Shown: positions 18,022-27,379 of the stretch, piece after piece | Position numbering within the stretch: position 1 is the stretch's first letter | Layout: each line of letters starts with the position of its first letter | Assembly (NCBI GenBank): GCA_900659855.1 | Contig: CAACVI010000001.1 | Coordinates: 1 to 64,000 of the forward strand | Direction: 5' to 3' | DNA: 64,000 nucleotides | DNA from: Candidatus Desulfarcum epimagneticum | Lineage (GTDB): Bacteria > Desulfobacterota > Desulfobacteria > Desulfobacterales > CR-1 | Notes under the pieces: generated by a model | Told to the model about the DNA's origin: nothing | Database searches by the model: none | Seen by the model: the letters and a program-made list of their open reading frames with translations, nothing else | Translations under genes and position numbers: made by a program

Positions 18022-19173
18022 ATGTCAATGAGTAAAAATGATCAGGACATTCATACGGAAGAAAATGGACAAGAGGAGGAGCCTGAAGGGCTGGACACAC
18101 CCTCGGAGTCAAGCGGATGGGGGGGGGATTATCCCCTTGATTCTGTTTTTGTCCGCAAGGAACATCGAACCGTCAGTGAAGTCATCAAGCGGATTAAAGC
18201 AAAGCGTTTTATATTGAATCCGGATTTCCAGAGGGATTTTGTCTGGTCGATAAAAAAACAGTCCCGGCTCATTGAATCCTGCCTGATGCGCATTCCCCTG
18301 CCGGTTTTATATGTGGCTGAGGACAGGGATGGAAAAATTGTGGTGGTGGACGGTTTGCAGAGACTTATCACTTTTTCCCGTTATTTGGACGACGAATTTG
18401 CCCTCAGGGGATTGGGAGAGGGCAAGGCGGACTTCCCCGGGGACAATCTGCTTCTCGGGAAAAAGTTCACTGACTTGCCTTTAAACTTGCAGGAGCGCGT
18501 GGAAGACACCCAACTCACCCTGTGTATCCTTGATTCCAAAGCCCCCAATCGGGCAAAACTCGACATTTTTGAACGGGTGAACAGCGGTGAGCCCCTTTCC
18601 CGGCAGCAGATGCGAAACTGCCTTTTTAACGGCCCGGCGACCCGATGGCTTCGAAAAGCCTCTCAAAGCAAAGCTTTTCTCAAAGCCACAGGGGGAGGGC
18701 TCAGCAAAAAGACCATGCGGGACCGGGAGGCCATTAACCGTTTCTGCGCCTTTAGGCTCCTCGGCCCTGAAAAGTACAAAGGCGATATGGATGACTTTTT
18801 GGCCAAATGCCTGGAAAGAATGAACGAAACGGGCAAAGAAGACCTTGAAAACCTTTATCATGCCTTCGATCGTTCCATGAGTTCCAATTATTTTTTGTTT
18901 AAAAAACATGCCTTTCGAAAATCCTTGACTGAAACCGGCCCGGGACCCCGAAAGACTGTCATCAACATCGCGCTGTTTGATGTTTGTTCGGTGATATTTT
19001 CCAAAATAGACCCGTCCATTGTGGAAGACAACGCGGAAAAAATCAGGGCCGCTATAATCAAGCTACTGAAAGAAGATGGTTTTGTCAGAGGGATCACCTA
19101 TGGGACCAATAATTTGTTTCAAGTTCTTTTGCGTTTTGCTTGGATGAAAAAGGCCGTCGAGGAGGCCCTTTAA
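18022..19173 (+). CDS. DUF262 protein, first gene of a three-gene cassette
   Basis: A 383-residue protein with a DUF262 domain: an acidic N-terminal tail (residues 10-30), NPDFQRDFVW at 66-75, then the family motif DGLQR at 110-114 (usually DGQQR), and later FERVNSGEPLSRQQMRN. DUF262 members hydrolyse or sense nucleotides or modified DNA and occur in many antiviral systems. The C-terminal half is helical with no HNH or GmrD-type nuclease motif, so it may depend on its neighbours for effector activity. It is co-directional and 2 bp apart from the ATPase gene. Confidence 0.8.
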   Translation: MSMSKNDQDIHTEENGQEEEPEGLDTPSESSGWGGDYPLDSVFVRKEHRTVSEVIKRIKAKRFILNPDFQRDFVWSIKKQSRLIESCLMRIPLPVLYVAEDRDGKIVVVDGLQRLITFSRYLDDEFALRGLGEGKADFPGDNLLLGKKFTDLPLNLQERVEDTQLTLCILDSKAPNRAKLDIFERVNSGEPLSRQQMRNCLFNGPATRWLRKASQSKAFLKATGGGLSKKTMRDREAINRFCAFRLLGPEKYKGDMDDFLAKCLERMNETGKEDLENLYHAFDRSMSSNYFLFKKHAFRKSLTETGPGPRKTVINIALFDVCSVIFSKIDPSIVEDNAEKIRAAIIKLLKEDGFVRGITYGTNNLFQVLLRFAWMKKAVEEAL

Positions 19174-19175
19174 TT

Positions 19176-20330
19176 ATGCCGGATCATTTAAAACTTTTCA
19201 ATTTTAAATGTTTTGATTCCCTTGCCCTGCCATTGAGTCCCCTGACCCTTCTAACCGGCTTTAACGCCGCCGGGAAATCCACAGCCTTGCAGGGTTTGCT
19301 GCTGCTTGCCCAAGCTTTCAGATTCGGCGGGCGATCCGGGGATTTGAATTTAAACGGCCCCCTGGCCCGCCTGGGAACCCCCGGCGAGGTGATAAGCTCG
19401 GGAAAAGGAAATATTGTCTTTGAAGTGGGGGACGAAACAGCGGATATCAAATGGGAGTTTCAGGCGACTGATCGGACCAAGGGCATATCCGCGCGGCTCC
19501 AAAGCGTGGAAATCAAAACTTCCCAGGGAACCGAGTTGTTTGAAGGCGGTGAAAAATGGGATATGTTTTTGCCTCCCGAAGCCCCGGAATCCTCCATTCA
19601 TCTGGCCCGAAAATTGCGGGACCTGATTTTTATCAGCGCCGTCCGCCCGGCAGTCTCCGACGCCTTTCCTTCCCCGGAGGACGCCTCCCTTGTTCATGCC
19701 GATGTCGGGGTCCAGGGAGAATTCGCCCCCTGGTGGTTCCAGAATTTTCTTGATGAAGATGTGGAGGACTCCCGCTGTCATCCATCGGATCAGGCCAAAA
19801 CATTGCGGCGGCAATTCAACGCCTGGGCCGGACAGCTTTTCCCGGGGGCGCAGGCCAACGCCCATTTGATTGAAAAAACAAATTTAACCCGGCTGGAGCT
19901 TCGCATCGGCGATACCGGCGACTGGAGAAGGCCGTCCAACATCGGCTACGGGCTGACTTACGCGTTTCCTGTGATCGTGGCGGGGCTTCTGGCAAAGCCC
20001 ATGCAGATATTGATCATAGACAGTCCCGAGGCCCACCTGCATCCTTTGGGTCAATCCGAAATGGGGCGATTTCTGGCAAAAATAGCCGCCGCCGGGGTCC
20101 AGGTCATGATTGAGACCCACAGCGACCATGTCATCAACGGGATTCGCCTGGCCGTGAGAGATCAGGATATCCCCCCTGAAAAAGTGGCCATCCATTTTTT
20201 TGGCCATCTTGACGCTTCCCCCCGGGCGATTTCCCCCCTGATTGATCGCCAGGGAAATTTGAGCGAATGGCCCGAGGGCTTTTGCGACCAGTCTGAAAAA
20301 GATTATGCCCGGCTCGCGGGATGGGACTGA
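19176..20330 (+). CDS. AAA/SMC-like ATPase, DUF3696-type, of the DUF262 cassette
   Basis: A 384-residue OLD/RecF-like ABC ATPase. Walker A GFNAAGKST is at 28-36, the signature-like NIGYGLTYAFPVIVAGL at 255-271, Walker B with the catalytic Glu in IIDSPEAHLHP at 280-290, and the switch histidine in METHSDHVINGIR near 309. The C-terminal segment resembles DUF3696. There is no TOPRIM domain and no coiled coil long enough for SMC. Related proteins act as sensors or motors in defence systems. The ATG at 19176 is used because GAGGAGGCCC precedes it; it overlaps the third gene by about 10 bp. Confidence 0.8.
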   Translation: MPDHLKLFNFKCFDSLALPLSPLTLLTGFNAAGKSTALQGLLLLAQAFRFGGRSGDLNLNGPLARLGTPGEVISSGKGNIVFEVGDETADIKWEFQATDRTKGISARLQSVEIKTSQGTELFEGGEKWDMFLPPEAPESSIHLARKLRDLIFISAVRPAVSDAFPSPEDASLVHADVGVQGEFAPWWFQNFLDEDVEDSRCHPSDQAKTLRRQFNAWAGQLFPGAQANAHLIEKTNLTRLELRIGDTGDWRRPSNIGYGLTYAFPVIVAGLLAKPMQILIIDSPEAHLHPLGQSEMGRFLAKIAAAGVQVMIETHSDHVINGIRLAVRDQDIPPEKVAIHFFGHLDASPRAISPLIDRQGNLSEWPEGFCDQSEKDYARLAGWD

Positions 20331-21292
20331 TGGATTTGTATGTCAATGATCTGTCATTGAGCGGTCAGTTCCCGGATCCCCGATCTGTTCGAGAGGCGCT
20401 GGAGCCCCTTCTTAAGCTTAGAAGCCGTGACCCGAATTTCCGGGGCCACTTTTATTGCTCCCGCATATTTTGCGCCCGGAAAGCCACAGGTGTCCATGAT
20501 CTTCGTCAGTCGATTCTTGGAACCCGGGACAAACTCTTTATCGGCCAGGCGCTGGCTTGGCTGGCCAAATCAGGGCCTTTCTGGGAGGATCATCGTTGCT
20601 CCAATCCGGATGATTATTTTGAATATCAAACCCAAGATGTCACGGACCAGGGTTTGGGAGAGGCGGCGCGGGGAATCATTTCGGGAAGCGAGTCAGGAGT
20701 GTTCAGCTTCAGGGGAGCCCGGATTGCATTCGAAAAAAGTCCCCTGCGGGTCCGGCAGGGTCTGCCGGAAGCCCCGATTAATGATATAGATGTCCGTAAT
20801 TTTTGGACAACTGAACAATTAATCGAAGTTTTCAGGTCCGCCAAAAGATATAAAGACTGGCAGGATGTTTATGCCGAAATCAGCTCGCGCTTTTCGGGTT
20901 TGCTTTTTTCGAATCATGCGATCTCTCCCCTCCTGTCAACGCCTTTCAGCAAACAGGTCGCAAAAAGAATTTTCGAATTGCTTCAAATCTTGAACGGCAT
21001 GGTGGTTGAGAGCGATGAAAACGGGGAGCTTTCTCCCCGGGGAAAAGAACTGTTGAATGATCATTTTGTAGGGAAGAAAGCGTGGTTTACGGATGAGTCG
21101 CCGACAAACAAGGCTCGTTTTAAACAACATATGACTTTTCCTGATCCCGAAGACAGGAAAAAGCGTATTTTTTGCCCATGGCACGGCAAGATCAAAACGC
21201 CGCAAGTTCGCATTCATTTTGAATGGCCCCGGCCCAAGGGCCAAAAAAATATTAAGGTGGTCTATATTGGGCCTAAAATCACAAAAGGCTGA
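20321..21292 (+). CDS. Unknown third component of the DUF262-ATPase cassette
   Basis: A protein of 320-323 residues that I do not recognise. It starts by overlapping the ATPase gene (ATG at 20321, or at 20330 as TGATG), so it is translationally coupled. The N-terminal third is compact (FRGHFYCSRIFCARKATG has two Cys). The middle is helical, and the C-terminus is basic and beta-rich (RIHFEWPRPKGQKNIKVVY, then IGPKITKG), as in proteins that bind nucleic acid. It has no transmembrane segment, signal peptide or clear catalytic motif. By position it is the best candidate for the effector or specificity factor of the cassette (inference). Confidence 0.7.
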   Translation: MGLMDLYVNDLSLSGQFPDPRSVREALEPLLKLRSRDPNFRGHFYCSRIFCARKATGVHDLRQSILGTRDKLFIGQALAWLAKSGPFWEDHRCSNPDDYFEYQTQDVTDQGLGEAARGIISGSESGVFSFRGARIAFEKSPLRVRQGLPEAPINDIDVRNFWTTEQLIEVFRSAKRYKDWQDVYAEISSRFSGLLFSNHAISPLLSTPFSKQVAKRIFELLQILNGMVVESDENGELSPRGKELLNDHFVGKKAWFTDESPTNKARFKQHMTFPDPEDRKKRIFCPWHGKIKTPQVRIHFEWPRPKGQKNIKVVYIGPKITKG

Positions 21293-21333
21293 GACACAAG
21301 CGGCGTTTTTTCATCATCGAATGACCGGGCGGC

Positions 21334-22164
21334 TTATCCGGCGCCGTAGCTGTGAAGCCCCGGCAGATAATTGACGCCCAGGTAGGTGAATAAAACGGCG
21401 GCGAATCCCAAAATGGAAAAAAATGCGATTCGCCCGCCGCTCCACCGCCATATGATCCGGGCGTGCAACAGCGTGGCGTAAATGAGCCATGTGATCAGCG
21501 ACCACGTCTCCTTGGGGTCCCAGCCCCAGTATCGGCCCCAGGCTGAGTTGGCCCACACGGCGCCGGTGATGATGCCCACCGTGAGAAAAAGAAAGCCGAA
21601 AAGCGTCATCCGGTAGGTCAGCTCGTCAATGTCCGAGAGGTCCGGAAAAAGGGAAAGCGCGCCGTCCGGGGTCTGGGCGTCTTTTTTTTTGATCAGGTAC
21701 ATGACGCTCAGCACAAAGGCCACGGCAAAGGCGGCGTATCCCAAAAAACAGGTGATGACATGGGCGATGAGCCAGTTGCTTTTCAGCGCCGGGATCAGGG
21801 GCTGTATCTGGTCGTTTTGAAGCGAGGCGTAGGCCATGACCAGAAAGGCCAGGGGCATGACAAAGGCCCCGACCGCCTTGAGTTTGTGGCGGTATTCCAG
21901 AAAGAGGTAAATGGCGGTGACGCACCACGCGAAAAAAACCAGGGATTCATACATGTTGGAAAGGGGCGCGTGGCCGAACCCGATTTGGTAGGACTCGGCC
22001 CACCGGGCCGTGAATCCGGCGGTGTTGGTCAGAAAGCCGATGAATGAGGCCGCAAAAGCCGCTTTGGCCGCAAAGGGTTTTTTAAAAATCCATGAGCCGA
22101 TGTAAAGCACGGCGGCGAGACCGTAAATAAAGGTGGTGATCGATAAAATGTATGAGCTGCTCAT
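21334..22164 (-). CDS. ccsA: Cytochrome c maturation protein CcsA/ResC
   Basis: A 276-residue integral membrane protein with about eight hydrophobic segments and the family signature WGWDPKETWSLITWLIYATLL, which contains the WWD heme-handling region. It works with ResB to export and attach heme to periplasmic apocytochromes (system II). Conserved histidines flank the motif (HAPLSNMYESLVFFAW, LLHARIIWRW). It lies 30 bp downstream of resB on the same strand. Confidence 0.93.
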   Translation of the reverse strand: MSSSYILSITTFIYGLAAVLYIGSWIFKKPFAAKAAFAASFIGFLTNTAGFTARWAESYQIGFGHAPLSNMYESLVFFAWCVTAIYLFLEYRHKLKAVGAFVMPLAFLVMAYASLQNDQIQPLIPALKSNWLIAHVITCFLGYAAFAVAFVLSVMYLIKKKDAQTPDGALSLFPDLSDIDELTYRMTLFGFLFLTVGIITGAVWANSAWGRYWGWDPKETWSLITWLIYATLLHARIIWRWSGGRIAFFSILGFAAVLFTYLGVNYLPGLHSYGAG

Positions 22165-22194
22165 CGTTTGAATCCGTCGCTTCCGCCCGTTTTC

Positions 22195-23568
22195 TCAGGC
22201 GCGTTTGAGTTTTTCCGAAAGGGTTTGGGCCTTGAGCTTCATTCCCAGCATGTTTTTCGCTGAAAAGCCCGCCACCCGGACCCGGGTTTTTCCTCCCTGT
22301 CTCTTCACTTCCACAAACATCTGCTGACGGCCCATGAAAAAAGAGATGTAAAACCCGATGATCATCATGATAAATCCGAGGTAAACCAACCAGACCCCGG
22401 GGTCGCGGGTGACCTGGAGGCCCGTGTAGTAGCGTTTTTCCTCCCCTGTCACTGAAATGACGATTTTGTCCCGCCGCATCCGGTCAAAGGAGGGGTAGTT
22501 CAAAGGCAGGGTCACCTCCAGCGGCTCCCGGTCTTTGGGTTTGAAAACGCCCATGTAGGAAGGCCCGATGTTGTGGCCCATGAAGTTGTAGGCGTTTTTG
22601 AATCCTTTGAGGGTGAAGGTCCCCGCCCCCTCGGGAATCTCCACCGGCTCCCCCATCCGGGCCTTGCGGGCGTACGCCATTCCCGACCCCTTCATGGCGA
22701 AGGAAAGATCGATTTCCTCAGACGGAATCCGGCCGTAGCTGGACTGGAAAAAGTTGACCCCCTTGTGGCGAAGGGGATCGTTGACGATGATGTCCCTGGA
22801 AAAGGAAACCCCGTCTTTTTCAATGATGGACAGCCGGGAGCGGAATTCCTTGGGCGCCCCGGTCTCATAGAAGCTCACGTCGAAATCGTCGCACCGGACT
22901 TTGAAATTCAGTTTCAGGGTTTTTTGGGAGTTGCGGATGCGGATGACATCGGTCTCCTGGCCTTCGGGGATGTTGGCGTAGCCGTCAAACCCCAGGATGG
23001 AGCCGATCATGGCCCCGGCCAGAAGGACCAGCACACTTAAGTGCACCAGATAAACCCCGAGAGCGGACCAGCGTCTTTTCTCGGCCAGCATGACGAATCC
23101 GTCGTCCCGGTCCTCAAGAGGCTCGGTTTTAAAAAAGCCGAATCCCTTTGAGACAATGGGCGCGAAGACCTCTTTCAGGCGGTCCGGGGAGCGTTTGTCC
23201 TCAAACTCGATTTTGGGGACGCGTTTTCTGAAGCGGTTTTTATTAAAAGAGCCTTTTTTTTTAAACACGATTTTCCAGGTCCCGGAAAGGCGGTCCAGGG
23301 AGCATACGCAGATGTTGACGGCCATTAAAAGAATCAGGAGCTGAAACCACCATGAATGGTACATGTCCGTGAGGTCGAAAAAAGACAGGACCCGGGACAA
23401 AGACCGGCCATACTGAATGGCGTACATTTCAAGGGGCTGGTTCTGGGGGATCAGGGTCCCGATGATGGAGGTGAACGCCAGGGACAGAAGAATCGCCACC
23501 GTCAGTTTCACGGAGGCGAAAAAATCCCAAACCCGGTTTTGGCGGCGCTTGGACGCGGTTTTTTTCAT
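22195..23568 (-). CDS. resB: Cytochrome c maturation protein ResB
   Basis: About 457 residues with three N-terminal transmembrane segments (SVKLTVAILLSLAFTSIIGT; WWFQLLILLMAVNICVC; LVHLSVLVLLAGAMIGS), a large periplasmic domain and a final segment (LVYLGFIMMIIGFYISFF). The N-terminal NVWDFF-like entry and the TLIPQNQP stretch are family marks. It partners CcsA in heme ligation. The ATG at 23568 is preferred to 23592 because AAGGA precedes it. Confidence 0.92.
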   Translation of the reverse strand: MKKTASKRRQNRVWDFFASVKLTVAILLSLAFTSIIGTLIPQNQPLEMYAIQYGRSLSRVLSFFDLTDMYHSWWFQLLILLMAVNICVCSLDRLSGTWKIVFKKKGSFNKNRFRKRVPKIEFEDKRSPDRLKEVFAPIVSKGFGFFKTEPLEDRDDGFVMLAEKRRWSALGVYLVHLSVLVLLAGAMIGSILGFDGYANIPEGQETDVIRIRNSQKTLKLNFKVRCDDFDVSFYETGAPKEFRSRLSIIEKDGVSFSRDIIVNDPLRHKGVNFFQSSYGRIPSEEIDLSFAMKGSGMAYARKARMGEPVEIPEGAGTFTLKGFKNAYNFMGHNIGPSYMGVFKPKDREPLEVTLPLNYPSFDRMRRDKIVISVTGEEKRYYTGLQVTRDPGVWLVYLGFIMMIIGFYISFFMGRQQMFVEVKRQGGKTRVRVAGFSAKNMLGMKLKAQTLSEKLKRA

Positions 23569-23646
23569 ATAAGGGTTTCCTTTTTCATTCATTGGGGGCC
23601 TTTGGGCCCAAAATCACAGGCGGATCAGACGGCGTCGCCGTCACTG

Positions 23647-23676
23647 TTGACAAATATATAACAGACTTTATTATAT
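23647..23676 (+). promoter_or_regulatory. Sigma-70 promoter for the ABC exporter operon
   Basis: TTGACA (23647-23652) and TTATAT (23671-23676) are 18 bp apart; ATTATA one base earlier gives 17. They stand in the 248-bp divergent gap between resB and the ABC ATPase gene. The AT-rich leader after it has no visible riboswitch. Confidence 0.6.
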
Positions 23677-23840
23677 TGCAAGACGAAAACACGACTTGCA
23701 TTTCCGCATTGTTTCGGTTAAAAAATAAAAAGTTTCGTTTAAAAAAACAAAAAAATTTATCATTCAAACTCTTTATCAGGATTTTTTCCACGCGCTTCAA
23801 GGAAAAAATCAAAACGCCAGAAAAGGGGCATGCCAAGACG

Positions 23841-24563
23841 ATGATTGAGGTGAAGAATCTGACCAAGGATTTCGGGCCGAAAAGGGTGGTGGACCATGTG
23901 TCCTTTTCCGTGGAGAAAGGGGAGATACTGGGTTTTCTGGGGCCCAACGGCGCCGGAAAGTCCACCACCATGCGCATGATCATGGGGTATATTCCCCCCA
24001 CGGAGGGCTCCGCGTCCATAGGGGGGTTCGACATGGCGTCGGACCCTTTGCCCGGAAGAAAAAAAACAGGCTACCTGCCGGAAAACGCTCCGGTTTACCC
24101 GGACATGACTGTCTTCGAATACCTGGATTTCTGCGCCCGGGCAAGGGGATTCCGAGGTCCGGAGAAGGGAAAACGGGTGGACGGGGCCCTTGAGAAGTGT
24201 TTTCTGACCCAGGTGAAAAACCAGACCATCCACACCCTTTCCAAGGGATTCAAACAGCGGGTGTGTTTTGCCCAAAGCATCCTCCATGACCCGGAATATC
24301 TCATCATGGACGAGCCCACCGACGGCCTGGACCCCAATCAGAAGCACGAGGTCCGGATGATGATCCGCGAAATGAGCCGAAACAAGGCCATCGTGCTCTC
24401 CACCCACATCCTGGAGGAGGCGGAATCTCTGTGCGGGCGCGCCGTCATCATCGCCGGCGGCCGGATCGTGGCGGACGACTCCCCTGGAAATTTAAAAAAA
24501 TCCTCCCCGGACGGAAGACTGGAGAGTGTCTTTCGAACGCTCACCACGCAAGGAGAATCATGA
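23841..24563 (+). CDS. ABC transporter ATPase, GldA-like
   Basis: A 240-residue ATPase with Walker A GPNGAGKST, signature TLSKGFKQRVCFAQSI, Walker B YLIMDEPTDGLDP and the H-loop STHILEEAE. It is the ATPase of an ABC-2 exporter and the first gene of the operon with the permease, GldG-like and DUF4340 genes. The start at 23841 matches the family N-terminus MIEVKNLTKDFG; an upstream extension in the same frame has no support. The gene ends in ATGA overlap with the permease. In Bacteroidota GldA-F-G serve gliding; here the role is probably export or cell-surface organisation and is not established. Confidence 0.9.
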   Translation: MIEVKNLTKDFGPKRVVDHVSFSVEKGEILGFLGPNGAGKSTTMRMIMGYIPPTEGSASIGGFDMASDPLPGRKKTGYLPENAPVYPDMTVFEYLDFCARARGFRGPEKGKRVDGALEKCFLTQVKNQTIHTLSKGFKQRVCFAQSILHDPEYLIMDEPTDGLDPNQKHEVRMMIREMSRNKAIVLSTHILEEAESLCGRAVIIAGGRIVADDSPGNLKKSSPDGRLESVFRTLTTQGES

Positions 24564-25312
24564 GAGCAAAAGAATCTTTCCACAATGTGACGACCATCTT
24601 CAGGCGGGAGCTGAGCGGGTATTTTTCAGTTCCCATGGGCTATGTGTTTCTGGTGTTTTTTCTTTTTCTCTTAGGCTTTTTCACGTTCAATGTCAGCCGG
24701 TTTTTTGAAACCGGCCACGCCGGCCTGGAGGGTTTTTTCCAATGGCATCCCTGGGTGTTCGCCCTGTTTGTCCCGGCCGTGTCCATGAGGCTGTGGGCCG
24801 AGGAGAGGCGCATGGGAACCATTGAGCTGATCCTGACTTTGCCCTTTTCCCTGTTTGAGGTGGTTCTGGGCAAATTTCTCGCCGCATGGGCCTTTATCGG
24901 CGTCGCGCTTTGCCTCACCTTTCCCATGCCCCTCACGGCGATGTATCTCGGCTCCCCGGACATGGGGGGCATTTTCTGCGGCTACCTGGGGAGTTTCCTC
25001 ATGGCCGGGGCGTTTCTGAGCGTGGGGACCCTGGCTTCGGCCATGACCCGAAGCCAGGTGATCGGCTTCATTGTGGCCGTGGTCATCAGCTTTTTCTTTA
25101 TCCTGGCCGGCTATCCCCCGGTCACCGACATCATCTCGGGGTGGGCCCCGGCCTGGCTGGTGGATATGGCCGCGGGCGTGAGCATTGTCTCTCACTTTTC
25201 GTCCATGTCCCGGGGGGTTCTGGACATCAGGGACGTGATCTACCACGCGTCCGTTATTTTCTTCATGCTTTTGGCAAACAGCCTGATTCTTCAAAACCGA
25301 AAGGCCGCCTGA
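24560..25312 (+). CDS. ABC-2 permease, GldF-like
   Basis: A 250-residue permease with about six transmembrane segments (GYVFLVFFLFLLGFFTF; WVFALFVPAVSMRLWAEE; FLAAWAFIGVALCLTFPM; GSFLMAGAFLSVGTLASAM; GFIVAVVISFFFILAGY; SVIFFMLLANSLIL). The motif RLWAEERRMGTIELILTLP is typical of ABC-2 domains paired with GldA-type ATPases. An ATGA overlap joins it to the ATPase gene. Confidence 0.9.
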   Translation: MRAKESFHNVTTIFRRELSGYFSVPMGYVFLVFFLFLLGFFTFNVSRFFETGHAGLEGFFQWHPWVFALFVPAVSMRLWAEERRMGTIELILTLPFSLFEVVLGKFLAAWAFIGVALCLTFPMPLTAMYLGSPDMGGIFCGYLGSFLMAGAFLSVGTLASAMTRSQVIGFIVAVVISFFFILAGYPPVTDIISGWAPAWLVDMAAGVSIVSHFSSMSRGVLDIRDVIYHASVIFFMLLANSLILQNRKAA

Positions 25313-25347
25313 CGGGCGTCGGCGTTGGAAACGGAGGTAGCGCTATT

Positions 25348-27177
25348 ATGTTCGACAGAAAAAAACTGATTGGTCCGCTTTTTTCAACCGGGGGATTGAT
25401 CGCCGTTCTTTGCATTCTCATCGCGGTCAATATCCTGTTTTCATCGGCCGCCCTCCGGCTGGATTTGACCCGGGACGGGCAGTATTCCCTGTCCGAAAGC
25501 TCGAAAAAAATCATAGCCGGCGTCAAAGAGGATGTGACCTTTAAGGTGTTTTACACCCAGAGCGCCCCGGACATGCCGGTTTACATCAAAAATTACGCCG
25601 GGCGCGTGATTGATTTTCTTCAGGAATATGAGCGCCGGGGCAAGGGCGCCGTCAAGCTGGAGATTTACGACCCCAGCCCTGATTCGGAGGAGGAGGAATG
25701 GGCCCGGCGCTACGGAATCAAACTGTTTGAGCTTCCCTCCGGGGGAAGCATGGCCCTGGGCCTGGCCGTGATGTCCGCCGACCGGGAGGAGGTTCTGCCC
25801 TTTATGGATCCCTCGGAGGAGACGCGCCTGGAATACGCCGTGACCCGCATGATCGCCCGAACCGCCTCTTCGGGGAAAAAGACCGTCGGCGTGGTCAGCT
25901 CGCTCCCGGTTTTCGGAGTGAAACCCGGGCCGGGCGCGCCGCCGGGCTCCCCGGGTTCCACGCCCTGGATGTTTGTGACCGAGCTGAAGAAAAATTACGA
26001 TGTCATTGAGATCAGCCCCTTTGGGGAAAAAATTCCCGGCGGTGTGGATATTCTCATGCTCATCAACCCGGCCGGGATCGGCGGGACCATGATCCGCGCC
26101 ATCGCCCGGCATGTGTCCAAAGGGGTCAATGTCCTGGCGTTCACAGACCCCCTTCCCCTTGCCCAGGCGAACGCCTCGGCGCCGGGGGGGGCGTCGCCGT
26201 TTGACGACGTTCTGAAATCCTGGGGCGTTTGGATGAAGCCGGATCAAATCGTGGCGGATTTCAATCACAGCACGCGGCTGACCCTGGGCGGCGGGCGTCA
26301 GGAAACCAACCCCCTGTGGCTGTCTCTCGACGCCGGGGCCTTTAACCGGGAAAACATTCTGACCTCGAAGCTGGAAAGCGTGATTCTGGCCACCGCCGGG
26401 GCCTTTCAAAAAGCCGGGGAGGGCGATTTTGAATACGAGCCCCTGATCCGCTCCAGCGTCAACGCGTCGCTCATGGAAAAATTCCAGGCCCGGCTCGGCG
26501 CCGAAAGCATCCGCAGGGCGTTTTCGCCGGGCGGCGAAAGCCTGGATCTGGCTGTCCGGGTCCGGGGGCGTTTCCCCGCCTTCCCTACCGGCCCGGCTGA
26601 AAAAGACGCCGACGACCCTTCAAAAACCGCGGACATCATCCTGGTGGGCGACTCCGACATGCTCTACGATCATTATTACATGCAAAAGCAGAATTTCCTG
26701 GGATTTGAGGTGGCCCGGATTTTCAACGACAACCTCAATTTTCTGCTCAACGCCGTTGAAATGCTTGGCGGGGACGACCGGCTCATCGACATACGCTCCC
26801 GGGGAGAGTTTAAAAAACCCTTTGACCGGGTCATTGAGATCGAAGACCGGGCCAAGATGCAGTGGCTGGACCGGGAGCGGGAGCTGATCCGGAAGGTGGA
26901 GGAGCTTAATGAGAAGCTCAGCGCCATGGAGGCCCGGAAAAACCCCTCCCAGAGGCTGATCATCAGCGAATCCCAGGAGTTTGAAATCAAAAAATTCAAA
27001 GAGCGGCGCCGGAAAATCAACCAGGAGCTTAAAATGGTCAGGAGAAACCTGAGGTCGGACATCGAGTCCCTGGGCCGGAAAGTGAAATTTTTTAATATTT
27101 TCCTGCCGCCCATCCTGGTGGGGATCGGGGGGTTGTGGTTTGGGCTGGCCCGGCGGCGCAAAATGACGACATCGTAA
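25348..27177 (+). CDS. GldG-like ABC auxiliary protein
   Basis: A 609-residue protein with an N-terminal transmembrane segment (GLIAVLCILIAVNILFSSAA), then LDLTRDGQYSLSESSKKII (typical of GldG), a large periplasmic part, a charged coiled coil (about residues 505-585) and a final transmembrane anchor (IFLPPILVGIGGLWFGLA). The family is an auxiliary of ABC-2 exporters, often of unknown substrate. GGAGG lies 10 nt before the ATG. It is followed by the dispersed repeat and the DUF4340 gene. Confidence 0.88.
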   Translation: MFDRKKLIGPLFSTGGLIAVLCILIAVNILFSSAALRLDLTRDGQYSLSESSKKIIAGVKEDVTFKVFYTQSAPDMPVYIKNYAGRVIDFLQEYERRGKGAVKLEIYDPSPDSEEEEWARRYGIKLFELPSGGSMALGLAVMSADREEVLPFMDPSEETRLEYAVTRMIARTASSGKKTVGVVSSLPVFGVKPGPGAPPGSPGSTPWMFVTELKKNYDVIEISPFGEKIPGGVDILMLINPAGIGGTMIRAIARHVSKGVNVLAFTDPLPLAQANASAPGGASPFDDVLKSWGVWMKPDQIVADFNHSTRLTLGGGRQETNPLWLSLDAGAFNRENILTSKLESVILATAGAFQKAGEGDFEYEPLIRSSVNASLMEKFQARLGAESIRRAFSPGGESLDLAVRVRGRFPAFPTGPAEKDADDPSKTADIILVGDSDMLYDHYYMQKQNFLGFEVARIFNDNLNFLLNAVEMLGGDDRLIDIRSRGEFKKPFDRVIEIEDRAKMQWLDRERELIRKVEELNEKLSAMEARKNPSQRLIISESQEFEIKKFKERRRKINQELKMVRRNLRSDIESLGRKVKFFNIFLPPILVGIGGLWFGLARRRKMTTS

Positions 27178-27334
27178 AAAATCCGATCTACTGTGTTGCG
27201 GCGTTTATTTTTAATTGAGGCATACTACAATGTATTGCCTCAATTAAAAATAACCACCACGCCTTGTAGCTTAAATTTTAGCATATGGAATTTTTACGAT
27301 GCCGTCCGACCCATTTTTTTATGAGTTTATCAAA
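27167..27334. repeat. Dispersed intergenic repeat, long-stem type, copy 2
   Basis: Reverse orientation to copy 1. ATCGTAAAAAATCCGATCTA is at the left and TTTTTACGATGCCGTC is near the right, then ATGAGTTTATCAAAAA. The inverted repeat is at 27205-27253 with the same 18-bp arms. It runs into the 5' end of the longest DUF4340 frame. Confidence 0.8.
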
Positions 27335-27379
27335 AAATCCGTCAACAAAACAAGACACACAGCCGGTTTGGAGGAAGCT

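Noticed and set aside
23592-23840. In-frame N-terminal extension of the ABC ATPase
   Set aside because: It is AT-rich and holds the promoter, and the family starts at MIEVKNLTKDFG (23841).
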